Shown here piece by piece: positions 1 through 12,452 of a stretch of DNA of 64,000 nucleotides. Location: assembly GCA_051294375.1 (NCBI GenBank), contig CM119264.1:18631581-18695580 (forward strand). The letters run 5' to 3'. Each line of letters begins with the position of its first letter. Positions within the stretch are counted from its first letter, which is position 1. The notes beneath the pieces are model-generated. The model was given only the letters and a program-made list of their open reading frames with translations. It ran no database searches and was not told where the DNA came from. The stretch is from Paraspadella gotoi (lineage: Eukaryota > Chaetognatha). Made by a program: the position numbers and the translations under genes.

Positions 1-1549
1 TTTCTTCTTTCATGTTTTAAGAATCTGCATAAAAACAATCAGAATAGCAAACCTGAGAATGATTCAAAAAACTTTAAAAACTATCTTCATATGTCAAATT
101 GACTGACTGACATAGTAATCAGCAATAAGGGAATACTAACTAAAATCATAAAAATAAGAATTCTTTGGCATAGCGAAACCCGGGAGTAGAGCGAACCCAA
201 GTTGGAACAGTTTTCACATTGATCTCGCAGATTGTAATCGTGTTCAAGACTGCGAAAAAGATCAATGAGGAAACCGACGCAAAATGGGAAAAGCAAAGAG
301 AATCCAAGTAGCGGCGTTACTCGGCGAGATAGGGCGGGCCAGGTCTGAGGATAGAGTGGTTCAATTCGAGAGTGTATCCGACAGGAAGCGATGAAACGAG
401 AACGAATTATGATCGGCGAAACACAAACGACGGAGTCGGTATACGATTGCGTGCAAAATGACGACAAAAGGAGCGAGAGAGAATTAAGCTATTAATAGCG
501 CAAGTAACAACAAATGCTGAAGATCATTAATGCTTTCTTTTTTTTTTGTCGGGTGCATTTAAATCAGATATCTCCGGTTCATTCATATCAAGAAAGAAAC
601 AGAAATTTCATTTAAAAAAATACGCGTACTAGAGAAGAAAAAGTTATATCAGAGGAAGAAGCCAATCGTATACCAAGTCCGCCGCGAGTGAGCAGGAAAA
701 AAGAGAGCGAAAACTTAAGAAGAAAGTTTTCGGGAAGAGAGAGCGAAAGAGAGAGAGAGAGAGAGCGAGAGGATCGCTGAGATCGCTGGGATGGTTGGCG
801 CAACCCGGCCATTCGTTGATTGAGGGCTAGTGAATTGGAGATCAAATCAATGACGTCGTCACCAAAAATCCTCGTGTTTTAATTGGTTAATTTAGGGGAT
901 AGAGAAGTAAACCATTGGAGAGATCCCAATATTCGTTGGGAGTTGTAGATTAGATCGAGATATGCGAGAAAATGAACGCTAAAGAGAAAGACAGAGGAAA
1001 TGAGTACAGTAGAGTTGAAGTCGACGGCAGGCTATCATTATTTTAATAATTTTTTTTAATGTTTAGCCAATACGAATTTTTTTTTTGCTTGTACATAGAT
1101 AAAAATAACACGGAAAGTTTTTTTATATCTTTAAAAGTTAATGTTTGGTATTAAAAATATTAGCTTCATAACGATAGAAATTACCAGACATGCAATCAAT
1201 GCTTTTAATTTAGTATTTATTTAAGTGATAAGTTCTATATTTATTTTCATTATGATTATAAAAAAAAATTTAGATAAGTAAAAAAGAGCAGCACTTGTTA
1301 GTTGAAATTTTAAGTCACATTATATGTTTTTATACTGTTTTTGATATTGTTAAATTGTTTATGTATAAGATAATTATATGAAAATAATGTCAAAATATAA
1401 TCAAAAATTCTTAGAAAAGTTTAATATTTAAAAAAAATATTTTGCATATATCAACTATGAAGCTATCGTGTACATAGTATTCTTAGGTATGTTATACGAG
1501 AAGAGTGCCAAGAGTCAATAAGAGAGTCTAGATAGAAAGCTTATTGTGT
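1..1549. other. Intergenic, no gene seen
   Basis: AT-rich sequence with poly-T and poly-A runs and a short GA-rich patch near 745-770. The open frames here lack splice context, conserved motifs or coding-like codon use. A short match to the 4.1-kb region (the words around 1091-1110 and 4141-4160) suggests a scrap of dispersed repeat B. Confidence 0.6.
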
Positions 1550-1569
1550 CTTGCTATATTATCTTGTCA

Positions 1570-1690
1570 AAAGATTGGAGACCATAACCAAAGCCTGTCC
1601 AAAATCAGAAGAAAATATAGCATATTTATTGAATGAAAGTATAATTTTTATCTTGGTTATAGTACAGATTTTATTAAAGTTATATTTTTG
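1570..1690 (+). repeat. Dispersed repeat B, copy 1
   Basis: The segment shares a core (accaaagcctgtccaaa, then a sparse A-rich stretch, then ataatttttat.ttggtt) with 4140-4285 and 55381-55478. All three copies have the same orientation. The frame that crosses it (1551-1871) is most likely fortuitous, since the other copies are not open in the same way. The class is unknown. Confidence 0.6.
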
Positions 1691-2105
1691 TTTTAATACC
1701 CGCTTAAACTTTTGTGAAATCCTGACATCTAACGCGCAATTGAAAAAGGTTATGAAACAAAAGATTGCCAAGAAACAATATTTTTATCTGACATTTGAGA
1801 TAAACAATTGTTTTATTGAAAAGTCGAAAAGTAAAATAAGTCTAAGGGTTGGGATTAAAAACTTAGAGTAGTATTTATCTTCAGATTTTATTATAAAATA
1901 ATTATTGAATATCACATTATAATATACCAAAAAAATTACTGATCTTTTTTTTATTTTTGATATAGGTTTTATTTTTTGATGCTTTTACAATATGCTACGC
2001 TACTTAAAAGAATGCAACGCTAATTGAATTTGCTCTGTGCCGGTTTTCAGCTTAAACCGTTATTAAAATATATTAACGTTCCTTACCAATATATTTAGAA
2101 ATATT

Positions 2106-2270
2106 GACTGGCCATCTTATCTTTACTATCCTTTGGTCATTAAACTGCAGTATTAAACTATAATATGATTTTTAAAAAATTAAAGAATCTTAAAATTAAG
2201 GATTAATTTTTTTTTTTTTCAACTCCTGCAGTTTAATTACCAAAGGATAGTAAAGATAAGATGGCCAGTC
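2106..2270. mobile_element. Fold-back (MITE-like) element with 45-bp inverted repeats
   Basis: Bases 2106-2150 and 2226-2270 are reverse complements over 45 bp with one mismatch (left arm starts gactggccatcttatc, right arm ends gataagatggccagtc). They flank a 75-bp AT-rich loop with a T run. This is a near-perfect hairpin, as expected for a fold-back or MITE-type element. No target-site duplication is obvious, so the superfamily is open. Confidence 0.8.
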
Positions 2271-2834
2271 TGTAGCGGCCACTCTGGCTGAGTTCGATCT
2301 CTATGAAATCAATAACTAATTTAATTGGGACTCCCTGTATAAAATATCAAGTTAATCACATAATGCAATCAACTGCAGCATGAAATGAAAAAAATACTTT
2401 CATATATTTTTGCTGCTTGGCAAAACATTATTGCTGCAATCTACTATAGTGGATTCTGTATAAAGAACCAATACTTTTGGGGTTATTATGAATGACTGTT
2501 ATATACAACTGAAGGATTTTCGGGCTTTATAATATCCACATCTAATTCCCCTTAACTGTGCTAAGTTGGGCGTTTTAAAGGGGGAACCCATATGACATTT
2601 AACCAAAATATTGATGGCCAAGGGTAAACCATCTCCGAAATGTGGCTCAATCTTTCAGAAGCGTTTATGAAGAGCAGCTGTGATTCTTTCGGTTGCTGTG
2701 GCAGCAGCGGTTTTTGCAGCAGTGCTTGTCGCATGCAATGCGTCACAAAATTTAAAAAAAGATTAAGTGATACGTAAAAGAACAGTAGCTAAGGAAATCA
2801 AAGGTAGAAAAAATACGTCTTTTTAAAAAATGTA

Positions 2835-3075
2835 TTTTTCTAGTGACCGAGAGGAGAGGGGGGCGCCCGGTCGCAGTGGCGATCTGATTGCGTGGATTGC
2901 AGTTGTCTTACTTTCCGGAACTTTGGATCCGGCGGGAGACCTGCTACGGATAGTTTAAAAGGCCCGTCACTCTTTTGCAAGGACCGTTCTGGCCAGGATT
3001 AGAACCTGGGACCATATAGAAGAAGAGTTAGCCCAGTGCTTTATCATTGATGGAAGGATCAGTCATATCCACCGG
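2835..3075 (-). mobile_element. tRNA-derived SINE (minus strand)
   Basis: Read on the minus strand, the 3068-2985 part resembles the 3' half of a tRNA. It has an A-box-like ATCAATGATAAAGC, then GCACTGGGCTAA, then a T-arm CCAGG-TTCTAAT-CCTGG with a perfect 5-bp stem and 7-base loop containing a B-box-like GGTTCTAATCC. A GC-rich unrelated tail follows down to about 2835, which contrasts with the AT-rich surroundings. No intact acceptor stem was found, so it is a SINE and not a functional tRNA gene. Ends are approximate. Confidence 0.5.
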
Positions 3076-3079
3076 GTAG

Positions 3080-4139
3080 TGACAGTTTGACTATGTCTGC
3101 ATATAGTCAGCATATAGTATACGTACTATTAGTGCAACCTTGTTGCAAAAGTTCTCTCTATCCTAAAAGGGGCTTGGGGTTAACGCTTCATGTATCGAAT
3201 TTGATCCTGAATAATTTTACCGGCTTGTTTGATCATTTATTTTGCATTTTAAAGTAATTGTACCTTGGTACCAGCAGGGCAGAAGATAGGTAAATAGGCA
3301 TGTTCCCACGTCGTCGAAACAGCCACAGAGACCATGTGTCCATTCACCCATCTTCTCTTAGAGGTAGAGTTGACGAATGACGATGTAGTAGCTGTTTAGG
3401 AGGGAAAAGGTTTTGAAGCTCAGGAAAGTTGGGTTCAGAGGTCCAAATTGAGCGATTTTAGCATTTGTGATTAGGCAGTATGCGGCCGCTACTGTTTATT
3501 CCTAGAAGTTATGGTAAAGCTATTTCTGATTTTAATAACTTTGATTATTCAGAGTTCGGGCCGAAGTTTGGGCCCATATTTCAAACGTTATGAAGACTGA
3601 TGCAATAGAACAGAAAATAGTGAAATTTATTTAGCAACTTTTCATACTACGTTGCTTCCAGACAAAAAGTTGCGAAAATTATAAAGACTTTTCATATATA
3701 TAAATTTTCGAAAAAATTACCAACACTTTTAATTATTAGAAAATCTTACTTTGATTTTGCCGTAATTAGGTGGCGAGACCTTGGTATTTTAAAAAACTAA
3801 AATTAAAATATGACGCTCTCCGACGCTCTCCGAATTGACTAGAATTTTTGTTCGTCCTTATGGAGACCAAATCTTGAGTTGTTTATTCGATAGAAGACAT
3901 TGAACACGTTTCCAGGTTATAAGCTATATTTAGGAAGAACATGAGGCGGATTGGTTGAAAGTTTTGTGGCACGAAATCATCGATTCGCTGCTGTTATTTT
4001 TAGGGATCTAGTAAATTGACTTTTAAATTGGAACCGACGCACGAATCTCATGTGTCGAGATTTAAATGAAAAAAATTGTACTGACATGTTCCGAAACATG
4101 ATTAGGATTTACTTATGTATGTACATTGTACAATGTATT
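3080..4139. other. Intergenic, no gene seen
   Basis: Moderately AT-rich unique-looking sequence with no recognised coding exon, RNA gene or strong repeat. Confidence 0.5.
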
Positions 4140-4285
4140 GTACATAGATAAAAACATACAATGGAGGCCTTAAACCACCAAAGCCTGTCCAGTGTCCAAA
4201 GTCAGGGGAAAGATTATTTATTATTTATTATATATTAAACGAATGGATAATTTTTATATTGGTTGTACTAATTTCATAAATATAG
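4140..4285 (+). repeat. Dispersed repeat B, copy 2
   Basis: It contains ggaggccttaaaccaccaaa followed by a gap-prone A-rich stretch and atggataatttttatattgg. This closely matches 55381-55478 and, less well, 1570-1690. It probably belongs to a non-autonomous transposable element family. No protein motif is visible. Confidence 0.7.
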
Positions 4286-5083
4286 TATTCCTCTATCTAA
4301 TAGTAATACTTAAGGGAGTAGTCTTTTCATACAATTGAAATATTCTTTGAAAAATTATACCACTTCATTGATAGGGAAGCCAGGTACTCATCTTGCTTGA
4401 ATTGCCACCTATGCTTTCGGCCTCCCTGCCATCATTCAAATTTTCACTAAAAACAGCAAGAAAGTTAACAGAAAATCGAAGTTTAACGGTGAACTATAAA
4501 GCATATTGGGGCTCGACGCCGTTGAGTGTTGACAGTAACGAATTCGCGCCATTAACGCCATCAATCTGTCGGCGTCGCGGGAAAACAATAGAAATCCTGT
4601 CGGTGACGAAGACAAACGTTCTGCGCATCTCGTTTCGAATATAAAAAAAAACCAAAAAAAACGGTGATATAAATTTGTAAAAATGGTAACTCGTGTTCGC
4701 TATCAATTTTAGTTCCTCAAAAGATCAAAATTAAATGAACAAGAAAAAAGCAAAAATTACTCATTTAAAAGAGAACAAACAAAACTATTTTCTCTCTATC
4801 TTTTTTGTTAGTTTTTATGCGCGACTATAATTATATTGAAATGGTCCTAATAAAAATCATCCTTGTTTGTTTATGTATATAGTATAATGTATATCCTTCT
4901 TATGCCTTCCTCTTCAAAACCCGAACATCGATTGTTAGTGGCACTTCCCGCGACCCCCTACCTTTCACGTCGTAGAGAATTCCCCATCTACTCACTTTCC
5001 ATTTTCACGCTTGGCAATCGTGATAAAAGGTTATTGTTATGGGAGCTATAAGTTATTCGTGATCTCGATGTTGAGAGAGGGAG

Positions 5084-5086
<3 letters not shown>

Positions 5087-5157
<71 letters not shown>

Positions 5158-5213
5158 GAGAGAAGAGAAGAGAAGAAGGAGAGAGAGAGAGAGAGAGAGA
5201 AAGACGAGAGAGA

Positions 5214-5261
<48 letters not shown>

Positions 5262-5276
5262 TAGAGACAGAGAGAC
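5087..5276 (+). repeat. (GA)n microsatellite, interrupted
   Basis: About 190 bp of GA dinucleotides with gagga and gaaga interruptions. Open frames across it on either strand (Arg-Glu or Ser-Leu repeats) are artefacts of the repeat. Confidence 0.95.
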
Positions 5277-5690
5277 ACTAAATCCCAAGATTTTTTTCCT
5301 AAGGTGTTTGAAAGTTACAATTGTCACGTCTAATACGACCTTGTTTTAGCCAAATAACTTTAAATTTTTAATTCAACAGTATTTTATTTTAATTAAAAAT
5401 TTTAAAAAGTTTACTTGGTTTAAATTTGTTTAATTTAATATTCCGCACTAGAAGTTTCACCGAAGCGAAAAATCGAATGGAATTCAATTTAGAAGATGCG
5501 AGATCGGGAGGAAAGGAAAAGATAGGACTTAAAAAGTTGGCTACATGAAGGAAGAGGTAAAGAAAGAAGTTAAAAAGTTTTAAGGAGAAAACTGGAAAGA
5601 GAAATAAAAGAAAATAAGAAAAAATTTTTGTAAAAAACCAGTATTAAGGGGAAAAAAGTGAAAAACAAGGTGAAAAGATAATGAATAAGG
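5277..5690. other. Intergenic, no gene seen
   Basis: AT-rich sequence between the GA microsatellite and repeat A; no coding or RNA signal seen. Confidence 0.5.
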
Positions 5691-6001
5691 AATAGAACAA
5701 GAACGGTGATTCCACTGTGTTGCGCCGCATTGACTTTATTTTCATATGTATGACATAACATGACATGATTAAAAAACTTTTTTAGTCCTTGCACTGCATC
5801 GAAATTCCGTCTTTTATTCCTTTTAATTTTAGGATTTCCTAAAGGCGGCGCTAGCAGTCACTTAGATTTGAGGTTTTTTCCTGTCTTAACAAATTATATG
5901 CATTTTTAATATAAGACTGACTAACGGACAGACATACCGACCGACAGACCGACCGAAAAGTGACTTATAGAGTAGCTCCGCGAGTACTCGCGGCCTAACT
6001 A
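5691..6001 (+). mobile_element. Dispersed repeat A, copy 1 (palindrome-ended)
   Basis: This is one of four related copies (also 37178-37336, 37337-37683 and 40697-40987). It starts near agaacaagaacggtgat, contains the phrase ggcggcgctagcagtc, and ends just after a perfect 16-bp palindrome ccgcgagtactcgcgg at 5978-5993 followed by aacta. The conserved end with a hairpin plus a CTAA-like terminus resembles non-autonomous Helitrons, but the expected flanking T is absent. A subterminal-palindrome MITE is equally possible. Confidence 0.7.
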
Positions 6002-7204
6002 AAAAAATAAAAAGAGGAAGAGCGCAAGGATTCATGAAATTCAAACAGCCTTGGCGCTGCGAATCTTGTTTTATAATCATCAGTTTTATCCATTATTCGC
6101 TAACAAAGTACGTTAGTTGACCATTACCTTCAACAAGAAAATCTGATTGCCAATTACATTAGACTTACTATTAAAGAGAGTTTTCCGTGTTGAAATATAA
6201 TAAAGAAAGGGAGGTTTTAAACTGTGAGACTGGGTGAGTTTTCAAAACCAGGCCGATAGAGAAAATGAGTTTAAAGTGAAAATTGCAATGAAATGAAAAA
6301 GCGATATAACAGCTATATTTATAATATTATACATGGCATAAGTGCAAGAAACTGTAAAAAGGAAATGAAAAAAAATCTTTCCCGCCACCCCACCCCCCCC
6401 CCAAAAAAAAACTGCAGAATAGAAGACTTAAAAATTATTCATGTACGGTAAATAACCAAACCATATGTCCTCATATTTCGTTTAAGAAAAAGGATTGAGG
6501 AGAATGAAAAAAAATATTTAAAAAAGAAAAATATGGGCCAAAATGAAGACGAGGCACAGGTGAATGAAGTCATGAATAAATATAGGGGGACGCAGGGGGC
6601 GGAGGTGAATGTCGAATCGATGAGAGAAATCGGAAGTGAAAAAGACGGGAGGGGTTAGTGATGGCGAATTAAGTGGAAATGACGAATCGTGAAAAGCAAA
6701 AAAAAAAGAAGGGAAGACGAATCCGTGACGGCGTATCAAACAAAATCGGATAACGTCGAGTGAATGACGCGAGTGACGTCAAGCGGCGACGTCGTGATTA
6801 AATTCCGGCCTCGATTTCAATTTCCATTTCCTCTCTCGGAGACGGAGATGACGACGATGACGACGACGACTCCTGGTCTCCCTTTTAACGGCGTTTATCG
6901 TTCTTCACAGCCAACGGTGCAGCTCAATCAACGAACGCGCTCAGACCAATGACTGAAATTGGGAACGACAAAGAATCGAACAGATAAGATACATCACTTT
7001 TATTATGATTTAATTTATTTTATGATTAAAATGAGTTCATGATTGATAAATGAACGAATAAAAGATTAAAAAATTCAATTCATGAAGGAATGTTTCAGTG
7101 AACTTGGTTAAAAATTTTCCAAAAAAAAAGAGAATGGAAAAAAAAACGGAGCTGAATTATCTCACTCATATAAATGGAATAGTTATCCAAAACCAGACGG
7201 AAGG

Positions 7205-7206
<2 letters not shown>
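6002..7206. other. Intergenic, no assigned gene
   Basis: Mostly purine-rich AT sequence. A (GAC/GAT) run at 6846-6880 reads in one + frame as an Asp tract ending in Ser-Trp-Ser-Pro-Phe-stop. This resembles other Asp-rich terminal frames in the window but has no clear acceptor or upstream exon. Confidence 0.5.

Positions 7207-7265
<59 letters not shown>
7207..7265 (+). repeat. (GA)n microsatellite
   Basis: An essentially pure GA dinucleotide run of about 59 bp. Confidence 0.97.
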
Positions 7266-7268
<3 letters not shown>

Positions 7269-10200
7269 AGGATTGCTATCGTGATTGAGGCGTATTTTAT
7301 AGTTCAGTGCGGAGGACGATTTAATTCAATTAAATTCAGCCTTACTAGACTTTAAAATATATATATATATTTTAGTAAAACATAGATTATCTGACTCTGA
7401 GTTACAAACTCACAAAATTGAAAGCTAAAACTGGTCAGGTTCGTTGATTTTTCTCTACTCATGATATTCATGTTTCTTTTACTTCCCTTACTCTCATTTG
7501 CATCGCCTAAAATTGATAAGCGGATTGCATTTAATGCCACGATAGTCTATTACTGTTAAAGCTAGTCTTCTTTTCGGCATTATAGAAAGTTTTCTATCTC
7601 TTTAATATCTATTATTGCTGTTTTTCGATTAGTTACCCGCTAAGCCTCGGACTTGTTTTTAACTTGTTTTTATTCCAGATATTCTTTTAATCTTTTAAAG
7701 TATTGGTACAAACAATATAATTATATTTTTTCCTCGGGGCTTGACCATTTTCAGTAATTTCATTTTTTGTTCCTTTTCCCTTTTTATTTTCCTTCTTTTT
7801 TATTCAGCTTCTGTTTGCGTTTCTACTCAGTTTATCTTTTTCTCATAGAAGAAACAGCCTCAGTTTCGCGATAAGCAGTTCTACTCTCCCTTCGCAACTG
7901 CACGGGGCCCTACCCTCTCCCCCCATTTCGAATCCTCGTTGTTACTCCTTCAGAATTCTTATCGTAGCCCGTCCATTTTTCCTTGTCTCTCCCGGGAGAG
8001 ACTTCTTAATTTTTTATTCCAATTCAGGAGTTTTCTTATCCTTTCGAAATGGGTCGTTTGTTTTCCTTCTTTCTCTGATTAAGATTAATGCAGCGACGTT
8101 CGGAATAGTTTGTGGCGGTATATTCACACCGCCTCACATCCACCATCGTTCAGCCTATAACATTGGCTCAGAGGGGAAACGCACCATCCCAGTCGTTGTG
8201 TTCCATTCACAGTCTTAACGCTTCCCAGTATAAAAGGTGATAGACAGACGCGGGTCTATTACTCCTCTCCTTCTCATTCACCTCCTTTTCATCCTCCTCG
8301 GGACCGCGTTCACGAGGTTCAGTTCACCCTTCTCTCTCTTCTCCTACTAGTTTCTCCACTTTTTACCCTCATGATTTTGTCGCCGTATAGATTTTCCTTC
8401 CGTCAATATATTATTTTCCTGCATTCTCGTGACTTTATTTCCGGTTAGGATACCTTTTCAGAGTGACGCCCAATTGTGTTACTCGTTGGAAAAGCGAGAC
8501 CGTCCTAGGGTAACCGCGCCAATGACTTGAGGCGTCACTGAGGGTCGGAAACCCCCAAAGCCAACAGTGAAATACCCCATCCCAGAGGGCATCACAGGCG
8601 ACCCGGCTGCTGTCATGAGTTGTCGATTTCTGAAATTGAACGTTTAAAAGAGTGTACTCGTTCAATGTTTATTCGAGATAGAATCATAGAAAATGAAACG
8701 GCGAAATCTTGAATAATCCGATAATCAACACTGAAAGGGGATTCCAGCCTGATTATGTCAGTTACAGATTTCTTTCCATATTTTGTTTAAATATTCCTGT
8801 CGGTCTTCCCTCTTCCCTATCGATTAGTAATATTTTTTTTTAATTTTTGGAGCTCCATCTAACCATTTTCTTTCTTTTCTTTTAAAATCTCTATTCTATG
8901 TAGATCGTTTCTCTCGCGATTCATTCAGCGACCTCCACTCCATTTTTTTTTCTGGAGCTTTTTCCTAATTATGCAAATAAGGCGAAGTTTTTCGTCTCTT
9001 CCCCGTCGGTCGCGGCTGGAAAGATTGGCGATGTTGTTGTTGTTGTTGTTGTTGTGAAAGTCGTTTTGCCAATGGAGCGGAAAATTTTTTTTACAATATT
9101 GCCAAAAATATATCAGTCTTTTGGGATGATAAGAGTTTAAATAATCATTAATCAAGCAAAAAGTAAATGTGAAATTGTTTATAGTGTTAGTAATAAAAAA
9201 AGACTTTTTTCCTAGTTATTATTGACAAGGACATTTTTTATACCTTTCTTGGATATGGTTTTTTTTTTTACTCTTAAATAATAATTGATTATATATATGA
9301 AATTGGTAAAACCAATATTCATTCATTCATACTTTTTATCATTTTTGTCATTTCATTTTTCTTCTTGCAACTTCGTACATTGATTGTTTTCTGTTCCATT
9401 TTAGTTTGAGACCTCACTGCTCTCTCTCTCTGTCTTTCTCTCTTCATCCCTTTCGACCATGTTTAAGAACCTATAAGACCCATAATGTTTATCTTCCTTT
9501 TTCTTCCCTTTCCCTTCCCGTCCACCGCTCTCTCGCTTGCCAATCTAACGGCGGCCAGTTTTGGCGATAAGGGGAGAACGTCGCTCAATGGGAGTCTTTA
9601 AAGGGGAAGGGGTCAACGCCGCGTTCAGGAGTATAGCAGTAAATATTCACGCAACGCTTAACTATGCATTAGAAATGATAGGAGAGCCACTATAAATAAT
9701 TTGATTCATGCAGTCTTCTCCTCAACCCTGTGACTGTTTCGCGGTCGAGAAATGAAATTACAACAATTTTTTTTGTTTTTTGATTTGGTTAAAATACGTG
9801 AGTAGGAGTTAAATTGTAAAAGCCAATCTGATTATACATATTAGTACTCTGACGTATAAGTTATCTATAGAAAAAGAGAGGGTTGTAGTTCGAGAGAGCG
9901 AGAAAGTGAACCCAGACGGAAGCCGAGGAGAAAATGGAGGTCACGGGATCTGCCATTAAGGCGATGATTTTGGCGGAGGTCCGCTCCCCGGGGCCACGCG
10001 CTTTCCCCCGCAAGCTCCGCCCATCTCCTCCGCTCATTTCTCCTCGGATTTTCGATCCGCCTCTCGGTTATCCGCCTCCCTTCGTTTTTCATCGGGTCTC
10101 TGGAAGATCCTCAATTCTCCTCAACGTCCCGATTTTGTCTTCAAGCTCTTTATTCAATATTCAAATATTCATACATTATCATTTCCCCTTTTCTTTCTCT

Positions 10201-10672
10201 CACTCTCCTTTATCCTTTCTCCCGCCGTAATTCGGAATTGCTTCTGTTAATTTTTTGCTCTCAGCTCTGTTACATTTTCAGCTAAAACTAAAATTTACTA
10301 CAAAATCTTCTTTCCTGCACATCGTCATATACCTCCTAATTCGTTTTTCTTTCAGAATTCCCACAAAACCCGAACTCCCTTGACCCTCCTCCACGTTCCC
10401 GACATACAGTGCAGCGGCCGTTCTTGCCCATATTGCTCGCATTCGCGTTGCCCCGGGACATTGCGCTCTCATGACCCCTCTATCGATTGTGTCTTATTCT
10501 CCGAGTATTTCCTCGACGCTTTTACTTTTCTTTTTCCTCATCCCCCCTACTTTATTCTGCTCCTCACCTTTAACTAATCCCATTTCCTCTTTTCTATTTC
10601 CGTACAGAGTTGTGCCCAACTTATTTTTTTTTAACGAAAAAAAAAATTTGCGGCGATTGAAGTTTATTTTTA

Positions 10673-10674
<2 letters not shown>
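7266..10674. other. Intergenic, possible promoter, no gene assigned
   Basis: No recognisable exon. Points of note are a TATA-box candidate at 8229-8237, a (GTT)n run at 9032-9055, pyrimidine-rich stretches at 7740-8060 and 9420-9540, and a more GC-rich patch at 9930-10090. That patch holds an ATG at 9934 in a good context (gaaaatggagg), but no donor or conserved continuation is seen. Confidence 0.5.
8229..8237 (+). promoter_or_regulatory. Candidate TATA box
   Basis: The sequence tataaaagg matches the metazoan TATA consensus. It lies about 30 bp upstream of an initiator-like pyrimidine stretch (tctattactcctc, from 8253), and an ATTGG (inverted CCAAT) lies about 65 bp further upstream. Downstream sequence is pyrimidine-rich and 5'UTR-like, but no coding exon was recognised, so function is inferred only from motif spacing. 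Confidence 0.35.
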
Positions 10675-10718
<44 letters not shown>

Positions 10719-10719
10719 T
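10675..10719 (+). repeat. (CT)n microsatellite
   Basis: A CT dinucleotide run with one GT interruption. Confidence 0.95.
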
Positions 10720-10737
10720 TCGTGACGACGTTGTGGA

Positions 10738-10985
10738 CAGTAGAGTGGAGCTCTCAAGAATAAAAAAAATATTTTAATGACAGAACAATGATAATTAGAT
10801 GTGAGATGATTAACGAGTATGAAAAATGTTTTGCTCATATTGTTTAGGGAACAGTATAGTAAAATACAATATTCTTATAGTAATATCCTTATAAATTAGT
10901 AAAATTTAAAAATAGTTTTTTGAAAATTTTTATTAGAGACTCGGATTTTTAAAAAAAAGTTAGATCAAAAATATTAAAAAGAGGA
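10738..10985 (+). repeat. Dispersed repeat C, copy 1
   Basis: This aligns over about 250 bp with 39432-39680 in the same orientation. Shared words are gtggagctct, ttttgctcatattgttt, gggaacagt and gaaatttttatta. Divergence is substantial, so it is an old dispersed element. No coding potential or clear termini. Confidence 0.75.
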
Positions 10986-11379
10986 AAAAAGGTAAAAATT
11001 CAAAACATTTTTATTCTCTCTAGTAGAAACAATAATATGCTGAAACGTTTTAATATTTGTTGTGGTCTAAACATTAAAATATCATATAATGAAGTGACAG
11101 TAATAATTGTTATGAGTTAGTGACTGAACCGTTCATCACTCCACTCTTGTGGACCTTTAAAGAACGACGTAGTCAAGGATCACTGGTACCACGAGTCGCG
11201 GTTCAGCCATTAAATTTTGAAAATACTCAAGGAAGGAGTTAGATAATACTAATGCCTATGCATGTAAGTAGCCGTCCCTTTCAATTGGTAAAATTTTGTG
11301 CTTTCGAAAGAAATGGCTTATTGACTAAATTTTGTTTGCGAAATTTCAAACTGAATCGTCATGAATAATTCACTGCATA

Positions 11380-11416
<37 letters not shown>

Positions 11417-12390
11417 TTATATTTCAAAAGCAGAAGCGTGATCTTGCAAACGCACAAAATAAATGCTCTTTTTCTATCTACACTCCTCTGTGGTACGCAA
11501 CGTCTTCACAGTTACCCCTTATGACTGGACGCACTACATGTTATTTTGCGTCAACCTTTCTGTTTTAATGGTTCAAAACGGTGGGGAAAAGTCTAAAAAA
11601 AATTCAATTTCATAGCTATTCCCGATACGGGTCTCAAATCTCCTTGTTTTCGCAGATACTAGATCCGTCCAGCTTTTAGTTGCGACCTGTCATTTTCGTA
11701 TTTCTGCGAGTTTAGAAGATTCGAAAGATTTAGGGTAAAAAAAAGAATAGGAGATTAATGATCTCACAGGCTCGCGTCTGGTGTCTCTCTCAAAAAAGTT
11801 TTACTTGAAAAATTACGAGTGAACGAGTTTTAATCATGAAAGGGAAGTCACAATGTTATATTTTGAAAAAGGGTCTCCAGTTTAACGCCCTGCTCCTTCA
11901 TCGGTCCGCCTATCCCGTCTTCCTGTTTCTCTAAGCTTGTCGTAGGCTCTGTCTCTCCGTCTCGCTCTCGCCTCCTTTAGCTATTTTGAATTCCAATCTC
12001 ATTCAGTTCCTTAAACTTTTCCCCTTGTCCCACCTACTGGTCAAAATCCATGGTACACTACTCTTGAACCTTGTGAATTTTGCCATGTCGCTTGTATCTT
12101 GCGTCCCATTCCTTTTTCTAGCTCTGTCTTAGCAATCTCTTGTCCAGCTCCTTCGAATCCATTTCTCAACCCGCTATTTCGTCCCTCTTTCATTTTCCTT
12201 TCTCTTCCTCCCCCAATCCTGCTATTTAAACCTCGTCTCCACCGCCCCCCCGTCGGCCATCTTCGATCCTTTTCTCGTTTATGTGAACCTGGAGAAAAAA
12301 ATAAAATTCCGTTTCATTTCCGTCGAGCACGAGGAGGATTTTAGGTTCAGAAGGTCGCCAGTTCGAGTTAATGTTTCCCCGTCTCACACG

Positions 12391-12452
<62 letters not shown>

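Noticed and set aside
4988-5349. Long frames of Arg-Glu or Ser-Leu repeats
   Set aside because: Translations of a GA/CT microsatellite open in several frames on both strands; the same applies to 10471-10838, 60121-60470 and 63483-63719.
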